Shown here: positions 37,131-47,125 of the stretch, one piece after another
Position numbering within the stretch: position 1 is the first letter of the stretch
Layout of the letters: each line of letters begins with the position of its first letter
Assembly (NCBI RefSeq): GCF_023091745.1
Contig: NC_068910.1
Coordinates: 40,039,272 to 40,103,271 of the forward strand
Origin: Budorcas taxicolor
Lineage: Eukaryota > Chordata > Mammalia > Artiodactyla > Bovidae
Length of the DNA stretch: 64,000 bases
Reading direction: 5' to 3'
The notes under the pieces: model-generated
Database searches by the model: none
The model's input: only the letters and a program-made list of their open reading frames with translations
What the model was told of the DNA's origin: nothing
Made by a program: the position numbers and the translations under genes

Positions 37131-37350
37131 CACTATTGGGGCTAGTAGTAAAGAATCCATCTGCCAATGCAGGAGACACAAGAGATGCAAGTTCGATCCC
37201 TGGGTTGGTAAGATACCCTGGAATATGAAATGGCAACCCACTCCAGTATTCTTGCCTGGAGAATTCCATGGACAGAGGAGCCTGGTGGGCTATGGTCTAT
37301 GAGGTCTCAAAGAGCTGTACATGACTGAAGCAACTTAGCACAGCACAGCA
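37131..37350 (+). mobile_element. Bov-tA SINE
   Basis: A forward copy missing the first bases of the tRNA-like head. The Bov-A body is well preserved to GACTGAAGCAACTTAGCA, and it ends in a CAGCA repeat near 37340-37350. Confidence 0.9.
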
Positions 37351-37365
37351 TGTATAATCTCCAAG

Positions 37366-37590
37366 TAAGATATATATATATATACACACACAAAATATGT
37401 GTACATAGATATATATTATATACATAGATCATACCTTATATATACACATATATAATTTCCAAGATATACATATAAAATGTATACACATCCTAAAGTATAC
37501 ATATAGTATATAAATATAGTATATCTATTGATGTAATATACACAAGCATATTAGATGTACACACATGTGTATTTTACATATACACATAAT
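37366..37590. repeat. Degenerate TA/TATACA microsatellite
   Basis: Imperfect TATA, CACA and TATACATA units over about 225 bases, interrupted by non-repeat bases. Confidence 0.85.
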
Positions 37591-38149
37591 TTCCAGGTAA
37601 GATTCATATGGCTATGATTCACAGGCTAATGCAGAGGGAAGTAAAAGCTGTAGTAACTGGTAGTGGGTGGAGAGGATGCAAAGACAAAAAGGTCTGGACC
37701 AACTACCATGGAATGCTTGGTCTTTGGGTCTGCATCCATGAGACTGTGTCAGCTTCATCTCTCTGTGATGTGCAGATCTCTGCTCAGAGATCTTTCTCCT
37801 GCATGTAGGTCCAATACTCAGGGGTCACCAATCTCCAAGGAAAATGACAATTAATTATTCAAGCATTTATTTATTCTTCATACTAAAAAAAAATGGTGTC
37901 ATATTACTCATTCCCTTTTAGGGCCCTTAAGTAGACTCCCTCCCTGAGCCTCATGTACTGATTCATTTTCAAAGTACATTTTTTCTCATCTTCAAAAACA
38001 GTGAATCATTATTTAAGGGGTTTGCAATAAAAGTTACAGGTGTTTCTCTTAATATTTAAGGTATTTTCATTTATGTAGGTTGAAGAACACTATACTTTCT
38101 ATACACTGTATTTTTGTTGTTGTTGTTGTTGTTATTCTTTTCCTATCTC
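37591..38149. other. Unrecognised sequence
   Basis: No supported gene. A (TTG)n run near 38113-38133 lies close to the start of the L2. Confidence 0.4.
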
Positions 38150-38532
38150 ACTTGTTATTTTCTGTATCCTTTGCTGGTTCTCTGCTCAATTTTTACTTTG
38201 GAGTGCTTCAGGGTTCAGTCTTAGAACTCATGATTGTTCTCTTACTAAGTGAACTCATCAGACTTCAGGGCTATAATGTTCATCAGTAGGCTGACATTCA
38301 AACAAATTTCCCTCATCATGACTGCTCTCAATCTCAGGGCTCAATTGCTCACTTGATCCTGCCCCTTGACTATCTTAACAGGCACCCAGAACAGATATAA
38401 AATAGAACTATTGATTTCCAAGATCCCTACTCCTTCACCTATTAGGTTGGTACAAAAATAACTGCACTTTTACTCTGTTGAATTTTCCTGTTCAATACTG
38501 GAATATATTCTTAAATAAATGTCATGTTATAC

Positions 38533-38588
38533 TATGTATGTGTGCATAGTCATGTCCAACTCTTTGCAACCCCATGGATGATACATCA
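38533..38588 (-). mobile_element. Bov-tA/Bov-A fragment
   Basis: About 55 bases matching the Bov-A body (AGTCATGTCCAACTCTTTGC), inside the mariner. Head and tail are absent. Confidence 0.7.
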
Positions 38589-38670
38589 TTTTTATGTACA
38601 TTTTTCACTTTGTTTTTTTTGCTGATGAATTATTACTTTCTGTTTATTTTATATTTAGACTATAGAAATA

Positions 38671-39775
38671 ATGTTAGACAAAAAGCAAATTCAGGTGATT
38701 TTTAAATTCAATCTCAAAATGGGTCATAAAGCAGCAGAGACAACTTGCAACATCAACAATACATTTGCCCAGGAACTGCTCATGAACGTACAGTTCAGTG
38801 GTGGCTCAAGAAGTTTCGCAAAGGAGACAAGAGCCTTAAAGATCAGGAGTGTAATGTGTATCCGTGGCTGATTCATGTAGACACATGACAAAAACCGCCA
38901 TGCTATTGTATTTACCCTTCAATTAAAATAATTTTTTAAAAAATGAAATAAAATTCAGCTGAAGGAAAATATTAAAAAAAAAAAAAAAGACGAGGAGTGT
39001 AGGGTCAACTATTGGAAGCTGACAACAACCAAATGAAGGGATAATCCAAACTGATTCTCTTACAACTACAGAAGTTGCCAAAGACCTCAATGTCAACAAT
39101 TCTATGGAGGTTCAGACATTTGCAGCAAACTGGAAAGGTGAAAAAGCTTGATAAGTGCATTCCTCATGAGTTGGTTGGAAAAATCAAAAAAATTATTTTT
39201 TGAAGTGTTGTCTTTTCTTGTATGTAACAACAACAAACTCTTTGTCAATTGGATTGTGACGTTTGACTAAAAGTGGATTTTATATGACAACTGGAGATGA
39301 CCAACTCAGTGGCTGGACCAAGCAGAAGCTTGAAAGCATTTCCCAAAGCCAATCTCATACCAAAAAAAAGGTCATGGGCACTGTTTGACGGCCGGCTGCT
39401 GGTCTGATCTACTACAGCTTTCCGAATCCTGATGAAACCATTACATATGAGAAGTATGCTCAGCAAATCAGTGAGATGCACTGAAAACTGCAATGCCTGC
39501 AGCCAGCATTAGTTAATAGAATGAGCTCAATTCTTCCCCAGGACAACACCTGACCTCATGTTGCACAACCAATGCTTCCAAAGTTGAACGAATTGAGCTA
39601 CCACGTTTTGCCTCATCTGCCATATTCACCTGACCTCTTGCCAACCAATTACCACTTCCTCAAGCACCTCAATAACTTTTTGCAGGCAAAATGCTTCCAC
39701 ACCAGCAGGAGCCAGAAAATGCTTTGCAAGATTTCATCAAATCCTGAAGCATGCATTTTGACGCTAAAGGAATAA
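38671..39775 (+). pseudogene. Mariner transposase pseudogene
   Basis: The relic encodes the DNA-binding and catalytic parts of a mariner transposase. The N-terminal helix-turn-helix region is at 38671-38850 (MGHKAAETT, NINNTF motifs). The DD34D catalytic core is at 39256-39760. The first aspartate is the GAC at 39265-39267, followed at once by a stop where a glutamate is expected. The second is the GAC at 39542-39544, before the PHVAQP motif. The third position lies 35 codons later (39647-39649), so the 34-residue spacing is intact, but it is AAT (Asn) in YSPDLLPTNYHF. Stops at 39268 and 39551, frameshifts and an L1 insertion make it inactive. Confidence 0.9.
38845..39001 (+). mobile_element. 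L1_BT-type 3' end inserted in mariner, with TSD
   Basis: About 139 bases (38854-38992) with L1 3' UTR sequence (GTGTATCCGTGGCTGATTCA near 38857) and an A-run near 38973-38988. Exact 9-base direct repeats AGGAGTGTA at 38845-38853 and 38993-39001 mark the target site. Confidence 0.9.
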
Positions 39776-40012
39776 ACAAACTTATTTTTTGCTCGCAAAA
39801 CTGTGTTGATTGTAATGGTTCCTCTTTTGATTAATAAAGATGTTTTTGAGCCTATTTATAATGATTTAAAATTCAGTCTGAAATTGCAATTTCTTTTTGA
39901 CCAAGCTAAAATTTCTTCCCTAGATATTCCCCATCTTAGAAAATGGCAACTCCTGTGCTCACACCAAAACCCAAAGAATTTAGATTCCTTTATTCTACCC
40001 TTTCACATCTTT

Positions 40013-40180
40013 TCAGGGACTAGTGTCCTGGAAGACAATTTCTCCACAGATTCAGGGGTAGTAGGGGAATGGCTTCAGGATGATTCAAGTACATTACATT
40101 TGTTGTGCATTTTATTTCTATTATTATTACATCAGCCCCATCTCAAATCAAGCATTAGATTATGTAGGTTGGGACCCCTG
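40013..40180. mobile_element. Non-autonomous TIR DNA transposon, copy 3
   Basis: The 3' end GGTTGGGACCCCTG at 40167-40180 and internal GGAAGACAATTTCTCCACAG near 40030 match the family of the 13647 and 42581 copies, in the opposite order. The 5' terminus is worn. It interrupts the L2. Confidence 0.75.
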
Positions 40181-40794
40181 TTTCAAGGCATTAGGAAGTT
40201 CTATTGATTCAATTTCCAAATTACATCCCAATTTCCAGTGCTTGCTTTCATGTATACTGTTATATTCCAAGGAGAGCCACTGTCTCTTGATTAAAAACTT
40301 GAATGGAACTACTTCTAATGGGTCTTGCTGTCTCACTGTTGCCCTTGAAACTATGCTCTCAGCTGTCAATGACTTCTTAAAATGTTCATAAAGTCAAGTA
40401 ATCTTCTTACTTAAAACTTTCCACTGACTTTCTACCACTCCCAGAATAAAACCATGATTCCATTTCTGATAAACAATAAAAGTTATCTGGGCTCAACCTC
40501 CACCCACAGCCTCCCATATTCCCATGCTCTACGTCTACTGGCTATACCTTCTTTCTCTGCCTCAAAAGTACCTCATAGTTCCTCTACTTCTGTCAGAGCC
40601 TTTACACCTGATTTTTTCCCTTCTGGTTTCACTTCAGTTCTTCCCATTGCTGTGTTCTCGCATTTCCGCTCTCAATCAACCATTACTTCCTCAGGGAGGC
40701 TTTCACTATGACTCCACCTAAACTAAGAACATAGTGATGCTCCAACACATTACCTTATTTGATTAATTTCATGTAATATTAGTGTAAGCACATT

Positions 40795-41087
40795 TATTGG
40801 AGTATAATTGCTTTATAATGTTGTGTTAGTTTCTGCCGTACAATGAAGTGATTCAGCCAAGTGTATACATATATTCCCTTCCTCTTGGACCTCTGTTCCA
40901 CCCCACCCTCATCCCATCTCTCCAGATAATCACAAAGCTCCCTGTACTGTACAGAAGCTTACCACTAAGTATCTATTTTATCCATGGTAGTTTATATATG
41001 TCAGTCCTAATCTCCCAGTTCATCCCACCCCTCTCTTCCCTCCCAGTGTCTACATGTCTGTTCTTCACGTCTATGCCTCTTGGAATG
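40795..41087 (-). mobile_element. L1 3' end
   Basis: Antisense L1 3' end (GGAGTATAATTGCTTTATAATG near 40799) running about 290 bases, ending where a Bov-tA begins. Confidence 0.85.
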
Positions 41088-41298
41088 ATCCATGCTCAGT
41101 CACCCAGTTGTGTCCGAATTTTTGTGGCCTCATTGACTGAAGCCTGCCAGGCTCCTCTGCCTATGGAGTTTTCCAGACAGGGATACTGGAGTACAGTGCC
41201 AGTGCCTACTCCAGGGGACCTCCCCAACCCAGGGATCACATATGCATCTCGTATCATTGGCAGGCGGATTCTTCACCACGAGTGCCACTCAAGAAACC
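41088..41298 (-). mobile_element. Bov-tA SINE
   Basis: A reversed, diverged copy abutting the L1 3' end. Confidence 0.88.
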
Positions 41299-41379
41299 AA
41301 ATTATTCATTATTCAGCTTAGCACTGAAACAGAGCTAGGACTCTATGGTCCTTACCCCACCCCCTATCCCCATCCTCCA

Positions 41380-41611
41380 CTTGCCTTTAAAAAAAAAAAA
41401 GAATTATTGAAGTATAGTTGATTTACAGTGTTGTGTTTCTGCTGTACAGCAAAGCGAATCAGTTATACATATATCCACTTTTAGATTCTTTCCCCATATA
41501 GGTTATTACAGAGTATTCAGTCATGTTTCCTGTGGTATACAATAGGTTCTCATTAGTTATCTATTTTATATATAGTACTGTATTATATGTGATCCCAGCC
41601 TGCTTGCCTTT
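41380..41611 (-). mobile_element. L1 3' end with 9-base TSD
   Basis: Antisense L1 3' sequence at 41389-41602 (ATTGAAGTATAGTTGATTTACAG near 41405). Flanking repeats CTTGCCTTT at 41380-41388 and 41603-41611 mark the insertion. The tail on the plus strand is an A-run, meaning the L1 sense strand ends in T's, consistent with the AATTTTTTT-type ends seen in some ruminant L1s. Confidence 0.85.
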
Positions 41612-41689
41612 TGCTTGTAGAACTTTAGCCAAAAGATAAGTTTCATCGGAGAAGTGAGAAAATACAGAAGCAAAGGAAAGTAGTCAAAT

Positions 41690-42235
41690 AGGAAAAAACA
41701 ATAACTTAATCAGTAAACAAATTCAAGTGAATTTGATTGGTTCCTCAAGAGCTACAGATAATATTCTGAACCATATATCCTGTGAGCTGTCTTGTAGATA
41801 CTAAAACCCCCAGCAGGTGGAAGGAGTTAACTACATGATGACGGGACTATAGCCACATGAGCGGTCTGCCACAATTCCAAGAACTGGCCTCCACGAAATG
41901 GAAACTAACAGACCCTAGAATGAAGACTAACTGTACCTACAGCAATAAACTTCATGCTGAGCAGACCATACTGTGACCAATTTCAAGACGACTGTCAGAG
42001 TTGATTGTATGCAGGCCCCTCCCTCCATCCATAAAAGCTCTTGCCCACTTTTTGTGGGCAAGATTGTCCGTGGGGCAGGCAGGGGGTGGGTGGGGGAACT
42101 GACCTTTGGACAGGAGTCTGCCCTGACCCCTCATCACCTTGGTGGCCTCTAAAATAAAGCAAACATTCTTTTCCACTAACTTTGCCTCTTTAGAGTAGCT
42201 TCAGAGGGGTAAGCAGCTGGACCCCACTTTCAATA
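41690..42235 (+). mobile_element. Probable solo LTR of an old endogenous retrovirus
   Basis: LTR-like layout: a TATA-like CATAAAAG at about 42031, a GC-richer region after it, a poly(A) signal AATAAA at 42153-42158, and a tail ending near GAGGGGTAAGCAGCTGGACCCC. No internal viral genes are adjacent. The family is not identified, and the start is uncertain. Confidence 0.45.
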
Positions 42236-42580
42236 ACAGCACAATGGAAAATATTATCATGTTAAGAGTAGAGACCTTGTTTGTTACATATCGTGTGTTC
42301 CTGATGCAAAGAACTGTGCCTAATACAAGGAAGGAATTAAAAACAGATGTACCCCAAAGTGAATGAATGGAAACTATATGAATCAAGAGTAGGGGGATTT
42401 GGCCTCCTCAGAGAAGTCAGAAGGGCTACCATTAGGAGGTGACATTGATGACTTGGTGGGCATGACGTAGCTTTCCTTCTAAGAGTGAGTTGCAGGGGAG
42501 CATGAGGTTGGGGAGTTGAACACTTTTGGCAAGGGGGATGGCATATGTCAAGACTCAAGAGGAACACTGGTGTGCTACAG
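42236..42580. other. Unrecognised sequence
   Basis: No gene or named repeat. Confidence 0.4.
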
Positions 42581-42773
42581 CAGGGATCTCCAACCTCCGG
42601 GGCCACAGACCTGTATGTCCTGTCAGACACGCAGCAGCATTAGATTAGAAATAAAGTGCACAATAAATATAATGTGCTTGAATCATCCCAAAACCACTCC
42701 CCTCACCCTCGGTCTATGAAAAATTGTCTTCAATTAAATTGGTCCCTCGTACCAAAACAGCTGGGGAGTGCTG
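42581..42773. mobile_element. Non-autonomous TIR DNA transposon, copy 2
   Basis: Ends CAGGGATCTCCAACC and GCTGGGGAGTGCTG are approximate inverted repeats. The interior (AGATTAGAAATAAAGTGCACA near 42643) matches copy 1 at 13710 closely. Confidence 0.72.
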
Positions 42774-42825
42774 CTCTAGAAACAAAGGGCTTGTGTGCCA
42801 AGAGGGCTGGTGTTATACGTGGTGA

Positions 42826-43013
42826 ATGAAAGTCACTCATTCGTGTCCAACTCTTTTTGACCCCATGGACTGTATAGTCCATGGAATCCTCTAGGTGAGA
42901 ATACTGGAGTGGGTAGCCTTTCCTTTCTCCAGGGGATCTTCTCAACGCAGAGATTGAACCCAGGTCTCCCGCATTACAGGCAGATTCTTTACCAGCTGAG
43001 CCACAAGGGAAAC
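42826..43013 (-). mobile_element. Bov-tA SINE
   Basis: A reversed copy with a well-kept tRNA-like head (CAGCTGAGCCACAAGGGAAA near 42993-43012). Confidence 0.92.
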
Positions 43014-43484
43014 TCATAGTTGGTGACCTCTGAGCAAATTGCCTCTTTCTTCATTCATTAGCAAAACTTTATGTGAAATTATAAAGCATTCTCAAGGTCC
43101 ACACACACTTCCTGTCCCTTTTGTTCTGTAAGGATCCCCAGAAATCTGTACAGCTTACCAATTAAAAATTGCTAATTTGAAAAAGCATAAATTGTACTAG
43201 GGGAAGACTTCCTGGGATTCATTTATTGGGCTATACTCCTCTGCAAGGGAGGTGCTCTCTCTATGGACAGTGCCAAGCCTAGTTCTGACACGCAGGGAAT
43301 TTGATATTAGAATCCTCTTGGGGAGCTGAGGTGGCAGTCCTTAACTGGGAGTTATAACATGTGAGCCTTCACCCTAGGGTTGTTATGCAAGATCAGGACT
43401 CTCAGGCCTTGATGGCATTGAAACCCACTAATCTGGTTTACCTTGCAGAACTTCAACTTTCTCAAAAAACTTTTTTTTTTTAAT
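43014..43484. other. Unrecognised sequence
   Basis: No gene or named repeat; a T-run at 43470-43481 precedes the CHR SINE. Confidence 0.4.
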
Positions 43485-43702
43485 GGCACAGTAGGGACTT
43501 CCCTGGTGGTCCAGTGGCTAAGAATCTGCACTTCAACTGCAAGGGGGCCCAGGTTCAATTCCTGGTTGGGGAATTAGATCCCACATGCCATTACTAAGGA
43601 GCAACAAGATCAAAGATCCCAAGTGCCACAACTAAGATGCTGCAGAGGCAAATACATAGATAAAGATAAATATTTTTTTAAAAAATAAAAAAGGGCACAG
43701 TA
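43485..43702 (+). mobile_element. CHR-type SINE with 9-base TSD
   Basis: The body starts GGGACTTCCCTGGTGGTCCA at 43494. The B-box-like GGTTCAATTCCTGG is near 43552, and there is an A-rich tail at 43672-43692. Exact direct repeats GGCACAGTA lie at 43485-43493 and 43694-43702. Confidence 0.94.
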
Positions 43703-44563
43703 TAGAGACCATTATTCCAAAGAAAGACAAAGAATGGAACCTCAGCCATCAGTTATTATCAATACAACCATGAGTGAATTATCTCAACTCTCTGAGTGAT
43801 GAGAATTAAATATAATCGTATACTCCAAATCCTGAAGCAGTGCCTGGCACACAATGATAGCATAATTGAAATTATTATTCATTAGTTATGGTGGTTATTA
43901 ATATCAATTTTCAGTAGAATTGCTACAGTTCAGAAACTCTATCCTAAAAAAATCTGTCCTTGTAACGTTTTGATGGGAGCAGAAAGCTTGAGTATTTGTT
44001 TCCATATTTGTTTACCTTCTCTGTTTCCTTCTAACTCAAAAAATAATACTTTGCCTGGAACATAGGAGGCAGTCAATAATATTTTAATCATATGAAGCGA
44101 AAGGAATGCTTTGTAACCCCTATTCCAACTCAGTTTCCTTTGGCAAAGAATACTTGACTCATATTACAAGGTTTCAGGATTAAGTTAAATTGGTCTCTGT
44201 GCCTCTTCTCTTAACTCTTCTAAGTATTTAGAAACAGGAGTAAATTTTAATAAATGCAAAGCTTGTGGACAAAAATTTCATCTCTCGTGTGCGTCATCAA
44301 TGTAACTATAAGGTTAAACTGCTTTGTTTTTGCTTCAGAGCCCTGCAAGCAAGGAACATTTGGAAGAGATTTTATGCCTGAGAGACTGTTACAAAAGTGG
44401 CCTGTCATACTCTTGAAGGGGAAGATGCTGACTTAAGGGAAATGACAATTTCATGCGCTGCACCTGAGGCTTAAAATCTCAGCTGAAATCAAGTGAGAAG
44501 CCTATTTTCAAGAAGCAAAGAGACGCAGGTAGGTATCAATGAGGCTCTGGTACCACATGATGC
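43703..44563. other. Unrecognised sequence
   Basis: No supported gene; a 60-codon plus-strand frame at 44254-44436 lacks any domain. Confidence 0.4.
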
Positions 44564-44732
44564 GGCTGGTGCTTCTCAGCCCTGGCTGCACATGACAATC
44601 ACCTGGGGAAATTAAAAACCATGGAGATGCCTAACCCTCAGGATTTTAAACGAAACCTCTGAGTTGAGCTAGGTAGCAGATTACAAAGTTCTGCTGTCAC
44701 TTGTATACACTGCCAGGGCTGAGAACCCCTGG
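44564..44732 (+). mobile_element. MER5A-type hAT relic
   Basis: Inverted termini TTCTCAGCCCTGGCTG and CAGGGCTGAGAACCCCTGG, with the internal ACAATCACCTGGGGAAATTA signature near 44595. An ancient non-autonomous Charlie-type transposon. Confidence 0.85.
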
Positions 44733-44899
44733 TTAGGAGAAGAAATAAAGGACCATTAAAATATTTGAGCTGCTTGGGAGAGCTACATCAGGCAATATTG
44801 CTGGCTTTTTACTTTGCAACATTAATTAGCTGTCCTGATATGTAGGCTGTCAACAAATCTTATAGAACATCCTTAGAACAACACCTGACATCTGTGTTT

Positions 44900-45090
44900 T
44901 TGTCAATTTCCAGAGGCACGTAATATCATGTTTAATTCTCAAAACTGCCCTTAAGAATAACCAGAAAATATATTCATTTTTTAAAGGTTAAAAAAAAATG
45001 AGCTCAGAAAACTCACTTAAAAAAAAATAAAAATAAAAAAAGAAAGAAAGCTCACTTGACTCACCCAAATTTCAGTCAGTTGGGTCCTTC
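44900..45090 (+). mobile_element. MIR-like relic with a poly(A)-only insertion
   Basis: Diverged MIR core (TTTAATTCTCAAAACTGCCC near 44931, GAGCTCAGAAAACTCACTT at 45000-45018). The A-rich tract 45019-45049 interrupts it, and the target sequence is repeated (ACTCACTT at 45011-45018, GCTCACTT at 45050-45057). Confidence 0.55.
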
Positions 45091-46070
45091 TTTTTTGCCA
45101 CTTATTTCTTCAATAATATATTAAGCATGAGGTATGTGATGAAGGCTTATGTGTTAACTAGTTCTGGGATGCCAGCAGCAGGATGCAGAATTCCAGGCAA
45201 GAGGAGGCTCCATGGCGACAGGAACATGGCGTCACCAAACAAAATGAAAGACCGTTTCGTGGTAAGAGTTTTGTCCGAGCGTGCTGGGGTAAGGACTTGT
45301 ACAGGTTTGAAATCACCGCAACCGGAGTCCACTGCTCTTCTGGCCTCAGTTCCTTGTCTTCACCACTCATATACTTCTCTCTCCACCCCAGGCATTTAAT
45401 CTCCATTTCAAGACACAGTCTTTTTTGTTAGATACCATGTTCGCCTGTCGTGGTGCTGACTACCCCTACCTATACTTCAGGGGCACCTTCACGCAAAGCC
45501 TTCAATTTTCTCTCAGCCACTATTTGAACATGTGACCAAGGGCTGGCCAATCCTGTGCCTGCTCACTCTGTTTAGTGATTGGTCTAAAATTTAGGGCGTT
45601 ACCAGGATGGCCCACAGAGACCTTCGGCGTGATTTCATTCGAGGGTACCGGGAGACAGTCCTCTCTTCCTGGAGGATCGTGAGCTGTGAGATGCCTTCTC
45701 TTTTGCGTCTTGAAGAGATGTCTGTCACAGGAGACACGAGTGAAATCTCGGACCATATTGTGCTGTGCCTTGAAAGCACCTGTCTTGGATTCCCAATTAC
45801 TTAAGACAATAAATTACTTACACTGCATCAAGACGTACGAGTTTTATTTGTCAGTTTTGCAACAGAAAATAATCTGGTCATTACACCATATGTCTCAATA
45901 AAGACTTGGGGCGTTTGAACGTGTTTTTGATGAACCAGTTTTAGCTCAGAATGGGGCTGTTAATGCATACTTGAAAAATCTGAAGGACCATTCCTCTGCA
46001 GTCGTAGCTTTTGGCCTTGGCTAAAAAGGACATTTCTCAGAGCATCATGGAGTGTGATCCTACATCAGTG
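45091..46070. other. Unrecognised, locally GC-richer sequence; possible old LTR
   Basis: 45500-45830 has an old-LTR-like flavour (GGCCAATCCTGTGCC near 45544, AATAAATTACTT near 45808), but I could not assign a family. Open frames on both strands at 45127-45430 and 45591-45804 overlap and lack domains. Confidence 0.35.
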
Positions 46071-46251
46071 CAGTGCTTCTTGAGGTACACTTCTGGACCA
46101 ACAGTATCAGCATCACTTGTTAGAAAGGCAAAGTCTCAGGCCCTTTTTAGGACTTAGAGTAGCAGAAACTCTAGGTGGAGCTTGGCAATATGGGCTTTAA
46201 CAAGCCCTCCAGGTGATCTTGATGCAAGCTAAAAATAGAGAATTACTACTG
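46071..46251 (+). mobile_element. MER5A-type hAT relic
   Basis: Begins CAGTGCTTCTTGAGG. Internal ACTTGTTAGAAAGGCAAAG near 46117 and TAACAAGCCCTCCAGGTGAT near 46199 are MER5A1 hallmarks. It ends near AGAATTACTACTG. Confidence 0.9.
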
Positions 46252-46959
46252 TAGAGTCCAAACATGTCCCTCTTTTTTAATCAGAGGTAGCTACAGCATA
46301 TTTTTGCATTTATTACATACACACAAATCTTCCTTGTCTAAACAATTTGCCAGACCTATAGAATCTGAAAGTGTCTTAACCTGTTTCTGTTAATAATGAC
46401 AATAAACAGTAAAAGTCACAGTAGCTGTGAGTTGAATGCTTCATTCAATGCTTCTAATAGACAAACAATCATACCACTTTCTGTACACGTATTACTTTCT
46501 TTTTGACTGTTGGCACTGTGTGATGTTTTTGGTTTCAGTCTTTCCCCAAATGAATAATTCACAATACCCTGGAAACCGTTCCTGGATTAGGACTTAGGAG
46601 GTACATCTCCTATATTTATTTGTGGGATGCATTTTTGTGGCCTTTTTTAGTCTTTCAGGAGAGATAACATCATTTGAAAGAATCACCAAGAAGCTTCTGA
46701 TGGTAAAATGAGACACTTTTGCAAGGAGATTAGGGATAGAAAGTTTTCGCAAATAATTCATTATTTGCCTGTTATCACAAAAGCATGTCTAACCCAGGTG
46801 GAATGTTGCACAATTTGCAAGTCATTTGTTTTCAGTATGGCAACTTGAAGCTAGTAAAAGTACTCTGCTACTGTGGGGAGGGAATCTTAAGTTATTTATT
46901 TAGTGGCGCTGATTGTTTAGATAGATTCAAATGTACTAGTTTCAAATAAATGCTGATTC
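46252..46959. other. Unrecognised sequence
   Basis: No gene or named repeat. Confidence 0.4.
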
Positions 46960-47125
46960 ATATCAGCCAACGGGGCACCTTAAGAATTATCCAGGGGCTT
47001 GTGGAAAGTATGGTTTTCTGAGGTTCTGAGTCCGATGATCTGGAAGAGAGCCCAGGAATCTATATTATTTGCAAAAGCTTTGAAGCTAGATCAGGGTCCT
47101 CTCTAAATCAAGACCATTGGTTTAC
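46960..47125. mobile_element. MER5/MER20-type relic, strongly diverged
   Basis: The segment AATTATCCAGGGGCTTG near 46986 and the GAGCCCAGGAATCTATAT stretch near 47048 fit the MER5/MER20 group. Termini are unclear. Confidence 0.5.

Larger units (their letters stand above)
38442..39909 (+). mobile_element. Mariner-family (Hsmar1-like) DNA transposon
   Basis: The 5' terminal inverted repeat TTAGGTTGGTACAAAAATAA starts at 38442. The 3' inverted partner ends CCAAGCTAA at 39901-39909. The 5' flank is the expected TA; the 3' flank reads AA, probably a mutated TA. The interior encodes a broken mariner transposase and is interrupted by a short Bov-tA fragment (about 38533-38588) and an L1 3' end (38854-38992). 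It sits in L2 and is older than its own insertions. It resembles the Hsmar1-like mariners known in primates and ruminants; the exact family was not checked. Confidence 0.9.
38150..40790 (+). mobile_element. L2 LINE split by mariner and TIR transposon
   Basis: L2 3'-half sequence is readable at about 38150-38440 (GGGTTCAGTCTTAG near 38210, TAACAGGCACCCAGAACAG near 38378), 39912-40012 (CCCCATCTTAGAAAATGGCAA near 39929) and 40181-40790 (ending ACCTTATTTGATTAATTTCATG near 40752). The three pieces are colinear in L2 order once the insertions are removed. L2 is among the oldest mammalian LINEs; all frames are broken. Confidence 0.8.

Noticed and set aside
45127..45804. Cluster of overlapping frames in a GC-richer patch
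   Set aside because: Frames lie on both strands with no domains, and the region has features of an old LTR-like repeat.
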